Position numbers and translations under genes: made by a program. From Geomonas sp. Red32 (GTDB taxonomy: Bacteria > Desulfobacterota > Desulfuromonadia > Geobacterales > Geobacteraceae): a stretch of 64,000 nt of DNA. The notes beneath the pieces are model-generated. The model did not search any database and was not told the origin of the DNA. It was given only the letters and a program-made list of their open reading frames with translations. Within the stretch, counting starts at the first letter, position 1; every line of letters begins with the position of its first letter. Below are positions 56,493 through 64,000 of this stretch, in pieces. The stretch lies in the NCBI RefSeq assembly GCF_023652955.1, contig NZ_JAKLOY010000008.1:1-64000 (forward strand), given 5' to 3'.

Positions 56493-57518
56493 GTGGCGAC
56501 CATGTTTCTCAAAGAGAGCCTGCTGGGTGAATTCCTGGAAACGCTGCGCTTGTTCGGTGAGTTGGCCGGCCCCACTCTGTCCGTGCAGGGGGTGACCGTA
56601 CTGGCCCCTGTGACAGATCCATCCCTGCTTCTTCTCGACTATAAACGGACACAGATTCCCCCCAAGAAGTACCTGCTCCCCTTCCGGGAAAAAGTTATCT
56701 CATTCTCCAAAGGCGGCTACCACAACGGCGGAGACGAACCCGCCAGAACCGTCCTCTTCGCCATCCACCCCTGCGACCTCGAAGGTATCGCCTACCTCGA
56801 CCGGGTCTTTCTGGCCGACCCCGCCGATCCGGGCTACGCCCGCAGGCGCTCGGGGCTCACCCTGGTCGGGATCTCCTGCGAGCCGGACGACTTCTGCTTC
56901 TGCTCGGGGACCGGGGAGGCGGCCCCCTGCGACCTTTTCCTCAACAGGGCCGAGGGCGGGTTCGAGGTGACCCTCTCCACAGCGCGCGGAGAGGAGATCG
57001 CGGCGGCGGCCAGGGGGTGTTTGACGGCGTTCGACTCTGCATCCAAGGGCAAAAAATCCCCCCTGCCCCCCCTTCGCAAAGGGGGGGACGTAGTGCCGGC
57101 AGTTCGCCCGCAGGGTTTGAAACGGGCTACCTTGGTCCCGGGGAGCGTGGATCCCGAACTGAGATTTTCCGGCCATCCCCTCTGGGAGGAATTTGCCAGG
57201 CGCTGCGTGGGGTGCGGCGCCTGCTCGGTCTGCTGCCCGACCTGCTACTGCTTCGACCTCCGGGAGTACCCGGAACTTACCGGCGGCCACAGACGCATGC
57301 GTGAGTGGGACAACTGCCTCTTCAAGAACCACGGCGAGGTGGCGGGGGGCAACTTCCGGCCGGAGCGGCTGGACCGGCTCCGCTACCGCTTCCTCCACAA
57401 GTTCTGCGGCTTCTCACCTCTGGAGGGGATGAGCTCCTGCGTGGGGTGCGGCAGATGCCGGCAGTTCTGCCCGGTGGATATCGATTTGAGGGAACTGTTG
57501 CCGGAGGAGGGATCATGA
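56493..57518 (+). CDS. hydB: Sulfhydrogenase/hydrogenase beta subunit, iron-sulfur protein
   Basis: A 341-residue electron-transfer subunit related to the beta subunit of archaeal sulfhydrogenase and to anaerobic sulfite reductase A. It ends with two 4Fe-4S motifs, CVGCGACSVCCPTC (~235-250) and CVGCGRCRQFCPVD (~315-330). Additional cysteines lie in HPCDLEG and CFCSG. Residues ~188-200 (KGKKSPLPPLRKGG) are encoded by a palindromic repeat inserted in frame. The GTG at 56493 follows AGAGGTG; an ATG three codons later is possible. The order beta-gamma-delta-alpha matches hydBGDA. Confidence 0.9.
   Translation: MATMFLKESLLGEFLETLRLFGELAGPTLSVQGVTVLAPVTDPSLLLLDYKRTQIPPKKYLLPFREKVISFSKGGYHNGGDEPARTVLFAIHPCDLEGIAYLDRVFLADPADPGYARRRSGLTLVGISCEPDDFCFCSGTGEAAPCDLFLNRAEGGFEVTLSTARGEEIAAAARGCLTAFDSASKGKKSPLPPLRKGGDVVPAVRPQGLKRATLVPGSVDPELRFSGHPLWEEFARRCVGCGACSVCCPTCYCFDLREYPELTGGHRRMREWDNCLFKNHGEVAGGNFRPERLDRLRYRFLHKFCGFSPLEGMSSCVGCGRCRQFCPVDIDLRELLPEEGS
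57050..57090. repeat. GC-rich palindromic repeat inserted in the hydB coding sequence
   Basis: A C-run (CCCCCCTGCCCCCCCTT) and a G-run (AAGGGGGGG) form a hairpin with a short loop. The element is translated in frame as KSPLPPLRKGG, the peptide typically encoded by widespread intergenic palindromes of the AAATCCCCCC type. Confidence 0.75.
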
Positions 57519-58360
57519 CCGGGCCGTTCTCACCGCATATTCCGGTGGCCGCAACTCTGACCGCGAAGCGTGACCTGACCTCCGACACGGCGCTATTCAC
57601 GCTGTCCGCCGGACGGGACGCCGCCGGGTTTCTCTCCACCTTCGTCCCCGGCCAGTTTGTCCAGCTCTCGGTGCCGGGCGGCGGGGAGATCCCGATCTCT
57701 CCTGCCGAGCCTCCGTCCGCCGGAATGATCCGCCTCTGTGTGCGGCGCGTGGGGCACGTGACCGGTCTGTTGCACCGGCTCCCGGCCGGCAGCCCGCTCG
57801 GCATCCGCGGACCGTTCGGGCGCGGATTCCCGGTCGACGAGATGGCGGGGCACCCGGTCCTGCTGCTGGCCGGAGGGCTGGGAATCGCACCCCTTCGCTC
57901 GCTGATCAGCCACCTTATGGCCTACCGGGAGAAGTTCGGCGAGATCACCCTCATGTACGGCGCCCGCGAGCCCTCGGTGATGCTCTTTCGGGACGAGCTG
58001 GTGGAACTGGCCGGCCGCGGCCTGATCCGCCTGTACCTGACGGTCGACTTCGCCCCCGAGGACCAGGTGGGGGGATACAGCTGCGCCCGGGGGCTTCTCC
58101 CCGACCTCCTCGAAGGGTTCCGCTTCGACGCCGCCAACAGTTACGCGGCGGTCTGCGGCCCCCCTCCCCTCTACCGCTGCCTGACCGCGGACCTCGAGCA
58201 GGCCGGGGTCCATCCCAGCCGCGTCCTGTTGAGCCTGGAGCGGCGGATGCGCTGCGGGATCGGGCGCTGCTGCCACTGCGCCATCGGCCAGAAGCTCTGC
58301 TGCACCGACGGGCCGGTCTTCCGCCTGAGCGAGCTGAAAGATATCCCGGAGGCGCTATGA
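57515..58360 (+). CDS. hydG: Sulfhydrogenase gamma subunit, FAD/NAD(P) oxidoreductase
   Basis: A 281-residue ferredoxin-reductase-like protein: FAD-binding region VPGQFVQLSVPG, NAD(P)-binding VLLLAGGLGIAPLRSL and VCGPPPLYRCL, and a C-terminal 2Fe-2S motif CGIGRCCHCAIGQKLCC. It passes electrons between NAD(P)H and the hydrogenase. The ATG overlaps the hydB stop (ATGA) and has GGAGGAGGG upstream. It overlaps hydD by four bases. Confidence 0.92.
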   Translation: MTGPFSPHIPVAATLTAKRDLTSDTALFTLSAGRDAAGFLSTFVPGQFVQLSVPGGGEIPISPAEPPSAGMIRLCVRRVGHVTGLLHRLPAGSPLGIRGPFGRGFPVDEMAGHPVLLLAGGLGIAPLRSLISHLMAYREKFGEITLMYGAREPSVMLFRDELVELAGRGLIRLYLTVDFAPEDQVGGYSCARGLLPDLLEGFRFDAANSYAAVCGPPPLYRCLTADLEQAGVHPSRVLLSLERRMRCGIGRCCHCAIGQKLCCTDGPVFRLSELKDIPEAL

Positions 58361-59115
58361 ACAGGCCGCGACTCGCCATAGCCGGGCTCACCGCCTGTTC
58401 AGGCTGCCAGCTGATGCTCCTCAACTGCGAGGGTGAGCTTCCCGAGATCGTCGAGCGCTTCGAGATCGTGCATTTCCCGATGGGGGAGAGCGGAAGTGAT
58501 CCCCTCGACCGCTACGACGTCGCCATCGTGGAAGGGGCAGTCTCCACCCCGAAGGACCACCAGACTCTTTTCCGGCTGAGAAACGCGAGCCGCACCCTGA
58601 TCGCCCTCGGCACCTGCGCGCTCTTTGGCGGCGTGGCCGCCATGAACAACGGCACGTGGGACCGGGGGGAGGCGCTCCGCGAGGTCTACGGCGAGGGGGC
58701 CGGTGAGATCGACAGTTTCCGCCCCGCCGCCCTGGGCTCCTTCGTCACGGTCGATTTTGCCGTCACCGGTTGCCCTCCCGAAAAAAGCGAGATCCTCGAG
58801 TTGCTGTCGGCGCTTTTAGCCGGCACCCTCCCTCCCCTCCCCTCCTATCCGGTCTGCCTTGAGTGCCGGAGCCGGGAGAATCTTTGCCTTTTGCTGGAAA
58901 GGGACGACCTCTGCCTCGGCCCGGTTACCCGGGGAGGGTGCAACGCCCGCTGCCCGGCCACCGGGATCGCCTGCGAGGGGTGCCGCGGCCCGGTAGAAGA
59001 GGCCAACGTGGCCCAGGAGTTGGAGTTGTTGCTGGAGCGCCGCTTCTCGAAAGAGGAGATCGTTCGGAGAATGAGCCGTTTCAAAGCGGAGTGGGACTAT
59101 GGCCAGCGTCGTTGA
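58357..59115 (+). CDS. hydD: NiFe hydrogenase small (delta) subunit, group 3b type
   Basis: A 252-residue protein with a 20-kDa-type small-subunit fold. Cluster ligands are TACSGCQ (proximal), LGTCALFGG, TGCPPEK, and further cysteines CLECRSR, GGCNARCPATGIACEGCRGP for additional 4Fe-4S clusters. There is no Tat signal, so the complex is cytoplasmic, as in group 3 enzymes. It overlaps both neighbours (hydG by four, hydA by seventeen bases), which indicates tight translational coupling. Confidence 0.93.
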   Translation: MNRPRLAIAGLTACSGCQLMLLNCEGELPEIVERFEIVHFPMGESGSDPLDRYDVAIVEGAVSTPKDHQTLFRLRNASRTLIALGTCALFGGVAAMNNGTWDRGEALREVYGEGAGEIDSFRPAALGSFVTVDFAVTGCPPEKSEILELLSALLAGTLPPLPSYPVCLECRSRENLCLLLERDDLCLGPVTRGGCNARCPATGIACEGCRGPVEEANVAQELELLLERRFSKEEIVRRMSRFKAEWDYGQRR

Positions 59116-60370
59116 GATCAATCCCCTCACCAGGGTCGAGGGGCACGGACGGATCGAAGTGGTGGTGGAAGGTGGGCGGGTGGACCGGGTCAACCTCTCC
59201 CTGACGGACTCTCCCCGTCTCTTCGAACAGCTCCTGGTGGGTAAGAGCTACCGGGAGGTGCCGGAGATCGTCTGCCGGATCTGCTCGATCTGCTCCACCA
59301 TTCACAAGCTGACCGCCATCATGGCCATCGAGCGGGCCTTCGGGATAGAGGTCTCCGAGATCACCCGCCTCACCCGCGAGCTGATCGTGCAGGGGGGAAG
59401 CCTCCAGGACCACGCCCTGCACCTCTACTGCCTGGTGCTCCCCGACCTGATGGGAAAACGCGGGGTCGCCGAACTGGTGGCCGAGGCGCCCGATGTGCTC
59501 AAGAAGGGGCTGGCCATCAAGGAGGCAGGAAACCTCATCCAAGAGGTGGTGGGCGGCAGGATGATCCACCCGGTAAACATCGTGGTGGGAGGGCTCGGGC
59601 AAAGGATCGCCAAGCGTGACCTTCTCCGCCTCAAGCAGCGGCTCACCGCGGTGCTCCCCGCCTGCCGGGAGACCGTATGCCTCTTCAGAATCCCTTTCCC
59701 CTTCCCACCGCTTCCGCCCCCCGAATTCCTGGCGCTGGTGCCGGACCACACGGGCTTTACCGGCGGCAGTTTCCGGCTGAAGGGAGGGGAGAGTTTTGCG
59801 GTAGAAAACTACCGGGAACACGTGGTTGAGACGGTGGGGCCGCGCACGCACGCGAAGCTTGCCTTGGCCGACGGGAGGGAGCCGACGGTGGGAGCCCTTT
59901 CGCGGCTGAACCTCGGCTTCCCGCTGGAGCCCGGGGCGGCGGAGCTCTTCGGGCCGGTCAGGAGCGAGCTGACCGGCGGGGACATCCGGGGGAACAATCT
60001 GGCCCAGGCGGTAGAACTCTGCCACGCGGCGGAGCGGGCGCTCGCCCTGGTGGAACGCCTATTGGAGCTGGAGGGGCGGGGGGAAGAAAAGGTGGAAGTG
60101 CGCCCTGCGGAGGGATGGGGAACGGCGGCCTGCGAGGCGCCGCGCGGGGTGCTGATCCACAGTTACCTGTTCGACGGGGAGGGGATCTGCCGGGAGGCGG
60201 ACGTCGTCACCCCGACCTCCCTGAACCAGCGCGCCCTTTCGCGCGACCTGCTGGCGCTGGCCCGCGGGATCGAGGCAGGCGGCGAGGATGCTATGAGAAT
60301 TGCCCTCGAACAGCTCACCCGCTGCTACGACCCCTGTATTTCCTGCGCTGTACACTTGATACGGATATAG
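59099..60370 (+). CDS. hydA: NiFe hydrogenase large (alpha) subunit, group 3b type
   Basis: A 423-residue catalytic subunit. The N-terminal L1 motif CRICSICSTIH and C-terminal L2 motif CYDPCISCAVH provide the four NiFe cysteines. RVEGHG and the cytoplasmic, signal-free N-terminus fit group 3b bidirectional NADP-linked enzymes. After the conserved His only LIRI remains, a far shorter C-terminal extension than the usual one that an endopeptidase removes. No maturation genes are present in this window. Confidence 0.93.
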   Translation: MASVVEINPLTRVEGHGRIEVVVEGGRVDRVNLSLTDSPRLFEQLLVGKSYREVPEIVCRICSICSTIHKLTAIMAIERAFGIEVSEITRLTRELIVQGGSLQDHALHLYCLVLPDLMGKRGVAELVAEAPDVLKKGLAIKEAGNLIQEVVGGRMIHPVNIVVGGLGQRIAKRDLLRLKQRLTAVLPACRETVCLFRIPFPFPPLPPPEFLALVPDHTGFTGGSFRLKGGESFAVENYREHVVETVGPRTHAKLALADGREPTVGALSRLNLGFPLEPGAAELFGPVRSELTGGDIRGNNLAQAVELCHAAERALALVERLLELEGRGEEKVEVRPAEGWGTAACEAPRGVLIHSYLFDGEGICREADVVTPTSLNQRALSRDLLALARGIEAGGEDAMRIALEQLTRCYDPCISCAVHLIRI

Positions 60371-60408
60371 CAATTAGAATATACTTTTAAATTTTTTTCC
60401 ACACTAGC

Positions 60409-60436
60409 TTGACACTCATAGAGCCGATGCTAAGCT
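60409..60436 (+). promoter_or_regulatory. Sigma-70-type promoter of the ncRNA candidate
   Basis: -35 TTGACA (60409-60414), 16-bp spacer, -10 TAAGCT (60431-60436). The predicted start is about 60443. Confidence 0.6.
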
Positions 60437-60442
60437 TGCCCT

Positions 60443-60708
60443 GAAGTCAGCGCACACGATGCGCGCTCTGTATGAGCGGACCGAGTACTGTTTGAGCCCC
60501 CTGACCACCTTGACAAAGAAATGACCCCAATGCCGATCGCGGTGTGCAAGCCCTCAACTTTGAGAGGGAAGCCTGAAGCGGATCTATTGGGAAACGCTGC
60601 CCCGAGCGGTCAGCAACTCAAACAACCGGACTGTTAGATACAGAGTCATGCCGGTCACGAGAGCCGGCGCACAACAAAAGGTCCATGAACATTGTTTCAT
60701 GGACCTTT
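60443..60708 (+). ncRNA. Rod-like structured RNA, possibly 6S-like
   Basis: A 266-nt region between a promoter and a terminator, with no credible ORF. Distant arms pair in nested order to form one long rod: GTTTGAG (60490) with CTCAAAC (60617), CTGACC (60501) with GGTCAG (60608), CCCAAT (60526) with ATTGGG (60586), and a terminal CCCTC/GAGGG hairpin (60551/60564). A large internal bubble lies between the second and third stems (60507-60525 and 60592-60607). Flanking hairpins are AGCGC..GCGCT near 60450 and GCCGG..CCGGC near 60650. A rod with a central bubble recalls 6S RNA, but I do not recognise the sequence signature. Confidence 0.55.
60677..60708 (+). terminator. Rho-independent terminator of the ncRNA candidate
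   Basis: AAAGGTCCATGAA / TTCATGGACCTTT, a 13-bp stem with a six-base loop, followed by CTTATT. Confidence 0.85.
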
Positions 60709-60730
60709 CTTATTCATAAACCCTCAAAAG

Positions 60731-60940
60731 CTGATAGAACACGGATAACACGGATTGAACGGATACAGGCGGATCAGACAAAGGCTTTAGGGATAAAACT
60801 AACGTCAAAGGCTTGGAACGCGGATGACGCGGATTAGACGGATTAACGCGGATAAGGCGAAGGCTTTGGGGTAAAAACTAAAAACCAAAAGATTGATCCG
60901 CGTAGATCCGCTCAATCCGTCATCCGCGTTCTATTGCTTT
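60731..60940. repeat. Degenerate ACGCGGAT-type dispersed repeat, copy A
   Basis: Repeated segments of the form ACGCGGATGACGCGGATT separated by CGGATTAACGCGGAT and AAAGGCTTT-like spacers. The last third is the inverse complement (GATCCGCGTAGATCCG, then ATCCGCGTTCTATTGCTTT). The same family recurs at 61925-61990 and 63520-63815. Confidence 0.85.
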
Positions 60941-61784
60941 ACGGTTTCAGTCCTTCCTCAACCGTCGGATACCTCAGCTCCACTCCCAGCTTTTCAAGCA
61001 TCTTCCTGTTGTCCACCACCCGCGATTCGGAGAAGTAGCTGATCATCAGCGGGGTCATCACCTTCTTCGCCTCCTCCATGGTCACCCGCCGCGGCCTCGA
61101 TAGCCCCAGTTTATCGGCGGCGGCGTCGAAGTAACTCGTCATGCTGGTCGGATGACCGTCGGAGACGTTGAAGATCTCCCCTCCTTCCCCGCGCTCCAGG
61201 GCGGCCAGACAGATCCGCGCCAGGTCATCGGCATGGATCCGGTTGGTCGGCATGCACTCCTCCTCTCGCAGGACCGGCTGTCCGGTGGTCAGCTGGGTCA
61301 CCGGGAGGCGGTCGGCGGCGTAGATGGCGGTTACCCTGAGGATCACCACAGGAATCCCGCGCTCACGGCCGAAAGCAAGGAATAGTTCCTCGCCGTGCAA
61401 GCGTCGCTTTCCGCGTGCGGTCCCCGGCATGGGCGGGGTCTCCTCGGTCACCACGTCGCCCTGGGCATCGCCGTACACCGCGCTGGTGCTGATGTAGACG
61501 ATCTTTGCGGGCTCGTTGCCGGGGAAAATGGAGGAGATGAAGTTCCGGACCCTGGTTTCCTCGTGCCCGCCGCCGGGCGGAGGCGCCAGGTAGATTACCG
61601 AGGCTCCCTTGATGGGAAGATCCGCCAAAGTGACAGGTAAATCCAGGTTGCCGGTACAGTGGCGGGCGCCGGGAAGGCACGCATCTTCCCGGTTAAAGGT
61701 AGCTACACTATCGCCCCGGTCGAGGGCCAGCCGTCCAATCCGGCGCCCGATGGCGCCGCAGCCGATCAATAGAAGTTCTGACAT
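60939..61784 (-). CDS. NAD-dependent epimerase-like protein (atypical SDR)
   Basis: A 281-residue Rossmann protein. The dinucleotide-binding motif is GCGAIGRRIG, different from the classical GxxGxxG, as in YeeZ-type atypical SDRs. Further motifs are VYISTSAVYGD, RVTAIY and IHADDLARICLAAL. The catalytic YxxxK is not evident, so catalysis is uncertain. The start at 61784 has AAGGAG nine bases upstream. The gene overlaps repeat copy A by two bases at its 3' end. Confidence 0.8.
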   Translation of the reverse strand: MSELLLIGCGAIGRRIGRLALDRGDSVATFNREDACLPGARHCTGNLDLPVTLADLPIKGASVIYLAPPPGGGHEETRVRNFISSIFPGNEPAKIVYISTSAVYGDAQGDVVTEETPPMPGTARGKRRLHGEELFLAFGRERGIPVVILRVTAIYAADRLPVTQLTTGQPVLREEECMPTNRIHADDLARICLAALERGEGGEIFNVSDGHPTSMTSYFDAAADKLGLSRPRRVTMEEAKKVMTPLMISYFSESRVVDNRKMLEKLGVELRYPTVEEGLKP

Positions 61785-61924
61785 ATCAGGAAGCTCCTTT
61801 TTGCTTTTAATTCGACCACCTTTTCTACCAGAAAGGACGGGACTGAGCCAAGTCAAAACCGCCACCACTGGAACACTGATCAAGTGTGATGAAATCAACT
61901 GAGACGGAATATTTTCATCCCTAA

Positions 61925-61990
61925 CCTTAAAGCTGTTGTTCGATCCGCGTTTATCCGCCCAATCCGCATCATCGGCGTTCTATCTGTGTT
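61925..61990. repeat. Degenerate ACGCGGAT-type repeat, copy B (inverted)
   Basis: A single short stretch (GATCCGCGTTTATCCGCCCA, then ATCCGC, then GGCGTTCTATCTG) in the inverse orientation, lying 100-160 bp upstream of pncB. Confidence 0.75.
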
Positions 61991-62086
61991 TGGTTTTGTC
62001 TGCCTCCTGAGGATGTGTTAGAGTTTAGCCACCGGCAGCCTTATCATGAAGCTCCTACCGCCAGCTCACTTATTTTAGAGGTACCT

Positions 62087-63514
62087 ATGCGCTTTTCCCC
62101 TCTGCTCACCGATCTCTACGAACTGACCATGCTGGCCGGATACCTCGAGGAGGGGATGCAGGATCGTTCCGCGGTCTTCGACCTCTTCTTCCGCCACAAC
62201 CCCTTCAAGGGGGGATACGCCGTCTTCGCCGGGCTGGAAACCGCCCTCGACTACCTGGAAGGGCTCTCCTTCTCGGCGGAAGAGCTCGACTACCTGAACG
62301 GATTGGGGATCTTCAAGGCCGAGTTTCTTTCCTTCCTGGAAGGGTTCCGCTTCAAGGGGAGCATCACCGCTCCTGCCGAGGGATCGGTGGTCTTCGCCGG
62401 AGAGCCGCTTCTGAGCGTGGAAGGGACCCTGGCGGAGGCGCAGTTCGTGGAGACCGCCCTTCTCAACATCGTCAATTTCCAGACCTTGGTCGCCACCAAG
62501 GCGGCCCGCATCGCCGGAGCGGCGGGCGGGGCGCGGGTGCTGGAGTTCGGTCTTAGGCGCGCGCAGGGGCCGGACGGCGGCCTTTCGGTGGCGCGAGCGG
62601 CCTACATCGGCGGGGTGCGGAGCACGAGCAATGTGCTGGCGGGCAAGGTCTTCGGCATGCCCGTGATGGGAACTCACGCCCACAGCTGGGTCATGGCCTT
62701 CCCCGACGAGCTCACCGCCTTCCGCAGCTACGCGAGACACTTCCCGGACAGCACAGTCCTGCTGATCGACACCTACGACACGCTCAAAAGCGGCCTCCCC
62801 AACGCCATCACGGTGGCGGCCGAGCTGAAGGCGGCGGGGCACTCCCTGGTCGGGGTGCGGATCGATTCCGGCGACCTCGCCTACCTCTCCCGCCAGGTCC
62901 GCCAGGCCATGGACGCCGCCGGCTTCCCCGAAGTCAAGATCGTCGCCTCCAATGAGCTGGACGAGTACGTGATCGACTCCATCCGGGACGAGGATGGCAG
63001 GGTCGACATCTACGGAGTCGGAACCCGGCTCGCGACCTGCGCCGGACAGGGTGGAGGCGCCTTGGGGGGAGTCTATAAGCTCGTGCGGGTGGACGGCCAC
63101 CCGAAGCTGAAAGTCACCAGCGATGTCGCCAAGGCAACCCTGCCGGACCGCAAGAGGGTCGTCCGCGTCACCACTCCCGACGGCCACTTCGTGCAGGACG
63201 TGGTCACCCTGCAAGACGAGGAGCTCCGCTCCGGCGACCTGGTCTTCGACCCGGCCAACCCGCTTCAGCACGTCAGGATTCCGGCCGACGCAGCCTTCCG
63301 CGAGGTGCGGAGCCAGGTGATGTCGCACGGAGCCCGCACCGCCCCCTCCCCTACCCTGAACCAGTCCGCCGACCGCTGCGCAGAAGAGTTGCGGCGCCTT
63401 CCGGAGGGGTGTCAGCGTTTGGTCAATCCCCACATCTACAAGGTATCGCTGAGCACCGGGCTGAACGAGCTCCGCTTGGAGATGATGGCCGAGGTGCAGA
63501 GCAGGTTCATTTAA
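62087..63514 (+). CDS. pncB: Nicotinate phosphoribosyltransferase
   Basis: A 475-residue enzyme converting nicotinate and PRPP to nicotinate mononucleotide for NAD salvage. Family motifs: LLTDLYELTMLAGYLEEGM at the N-terminus, EFGLRRAQGPDGG, GTHAHSWVMAF, LLIDTYDTLKSGLPNAI and VRIDSGDLAYLSR. The ATG at 62087 follows GAGG; the upstream frame has no homology. The pncA gene follows 323 bp downstream, after a repeat. Confidence 0.95.
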   Translation: MRFSPLLTDLYELTMLAGYLEEGMQDRSAVFDLFFRHNPFKGGYAVFAGLETALDYLEGLSFSAEELDYLNGLGIFKAEFLSFLEGFRFKGSITAPAEGSVVFAGEPLLSVEGTLAEAQFVETALLNIVNFQTLVATKAARIAGAAGGARVLEFGLRRAQGPDGGLSVARAAYIGGVRSTSNVLAGKVFGMPVMGTHAHSWVMAFPDELTAFRSYARHFPDSTVLLIDTYDTLKSGLPNAITVAAELKAAGHSLVGVRIDSGDLAYLSRQVRQAMDAAGFPEVKIVASNELDEYVIDSIRDEDGRVDIYGVGTRLATCAGQGGGALGGVYKLVRVDGHPKLKVTSDVAKATLPDRKRVVRVTTPDGHFVQDVVTLQDEELRSGDLVFDPANPLQHVRIPADAAFREVRSQVMSHGARTAPSPTLNQSADRCAEELRRLPEGCQRLVNPHIYKVSLSTGLNELRLEMMAEVQSRFI

Positions 63515-63519
63515 AAACA

Positions 63520-63815
63520 TCGAACACGGATGACACGGATTGAACGGATAAAGACGGATCAGGCAAAAGCTTTATGTTTAAAACAAACCTTAAAACCGTT
63601 GAACGCGGATGACGCGGATTGGGCGGATGAACGCGGATCAGACAAAGACTTTAAGGTAAAAGCGGCTTCCTAAACAATGACACGGATTAAGCAAAGACTT
63701 AAAGGTTAACGCTTTAACCCCTCAAGATTTATCCGTGTAGATCCGTTCAATCAGATTTGATCCGTGTTCTATTGCTTTTCAGGTTTATCCGCGTCATCCG
63801 CGTTCTAATGCTTTT
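63520..63815. repeat. Degenerate ACGCGGAT-type dispersed repeat, copy C
   Basis: The longest copy, filling the pncB-pncA gap. Forward segments (ACACGGATGACACGGATT, ACGCGGATGACGCGGATT) are followed by inverse ones (GATCCGTTCAATC, then ATCCGCGTCATCCGCGTTCT). Forward and inverse halves can form one long imperfect hairpin. Confidence 0.85.
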
Positions 63816-63837
63816 GCTTACGGAAGGAGAGACCGTC

Positions 63838-64000
63838 ATGCGCCGCAGAGGAGCCCTGGTAGTGGTGGACGTACAGGTGGACTTCTGCCCGGGCGGTAGC
63901 CTCCCGGTCCCCGAGGGGGACTTGGTAGTCCCGGTCCTGAACCGCTATCTGAAGATCTTTTCGGATAAGGGGTCCCCCATCTTCGCCACACGCGATTGGC
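63838..64000 (+). CDS. pncA: Nicotinamidase, N-terminal part (cut by window edge)
   Basis: The first 54 residues of a cysteine hydrolase: ALVVVDVQVDFCPGGSLPVPEGD (first catalytic Asp in DVQVDF) and a C-terminal FATRDW that leads into the metal-binding His region. GGAAGGAGAG precedes the ATG. It converts nicotinamide to nicotinate, the substrate of PncB directly upstream. Confidence 0.9.
   Translation, partial: MRRRGALVVVDVQVDFCPGGSLPVPEGDLVVPVLNRYLKIFSDKGSPIFATRDW

Larger units (their letters stand above)
60371..60730. other. Intergenic region holding a probable ncRNA gene
   Basis: After hydA there is a promoter, a structured RNA candidate and a terminator, described separately. Confidence 0.6.

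Noticed and set aside
60443-60708. The structured RNA considered as SRP RNA, tmRNA or RNase P RNA
   Set aside because: The SRP tetraloop region, the tmRNA tRNA-like ends and the RNase P core motifs are all missing.
60731-63815. ACGCGGAT repeats considered as CRISPR arrays or insertion sequences
   Set aside because: No constant repeat/spacer length, no cas genes, no transposase and no target duplication are visible.

Overview
The window looks like a chromosomal segment of a GC-rich, anaerobic, metal-respiring deltaproteobacterium of the Geobacteraceae (Geobacter/Geomonas type). The reasons are a 12-heme secreted cytochrome, a large OmpB-like multicopper oxidase, a group 3b sulfhydrogenase-type NiFe hydrogenase, a chemoreceptor with a C-terminal hemerythrin domain, and abundant sigma-54-type regulation. 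I saw no rRNA, tRNA, CRISPR array, transposase or integrase. Identifications rest on motif recognition, not on database searches.

Layout. 1-3.2 kb: end of one c-type cytochrome gene and a complete multiheme cytochrome. 3.9-9.8 kb (minus): cusC-cusB-cusA copper/silver efflux system. 10.0-16.4 kb (minus): one eight-gene operon with a metal-binding HMA protein, a DUF2318 protein, an FtsX/LolD-type ABC exporter, an M23 peptidase, a YtkA/FixH-like protein, and a sensor kinase plus NtrC-type response regulator. 16.8-21.0 kb: many very small exported proteins (Met-, His- or Cys-rich), two of them tiny lipoproteins, plus an HD-GYP protein and a beta-barrel protein. 21.3-25.7 kb: a GH13 amylase-family enzyme and the hemerythrin chemoreceptor. 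25.8-28.6 kb: csoR-copA with two CsoR-type operators. 28.7-30.1 kb: WcaJ-like initiating sugar transferase. 30.7-36.9 kb: isolated FKBP N-domain protein, multicopper oxidase, beta-propeller lipoprotein. 37.0-56.4 kb (minus): a Wzx/Wzy-dependent exopolysaccharide cluster. 56.5-60.4 kb: hydBGDA-like hydrogenase. 60.4-64 kb: a probable structured RNA, degenerate dispersed repeats, an NAD-dependent epimerase-like gene, and NAD-salvage genes pncB and pncA (the latter cut by the window edge).

How the parts work together. The most notable feature is a putative sigma-54 regulon in the metal region. Pairs of GAATATTC-like dyads about 20-22 bp apart lie 58-90 bp upstream of -24/-12 promoters for the cus operon, the eight-gene ABC/two-component operon, a 49-aa lipoprotein, a Cys-rich small protein and a beta-barrel gene. 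One of these arrays lies between divergent promoters and also serves a small membrane protein. The only sigma-54 activator encoded in the window (10030-11388, intact GAFTGA motif) sits in the second of these operons, so it may drive its own expression. Its partner kinase shares its N-terminal membrane sensor domain with the HD-GYP protein at 18.7 kb, which suggests that one periplasmic or membrane signal feeds both a phosphorelay and c-di-GMP turnover. csoR-copA instead has a sigma-70-like promoter overlapped by a CsoR operator, so cytoplasmic and envelope copper sensing appear to be separate circuits.
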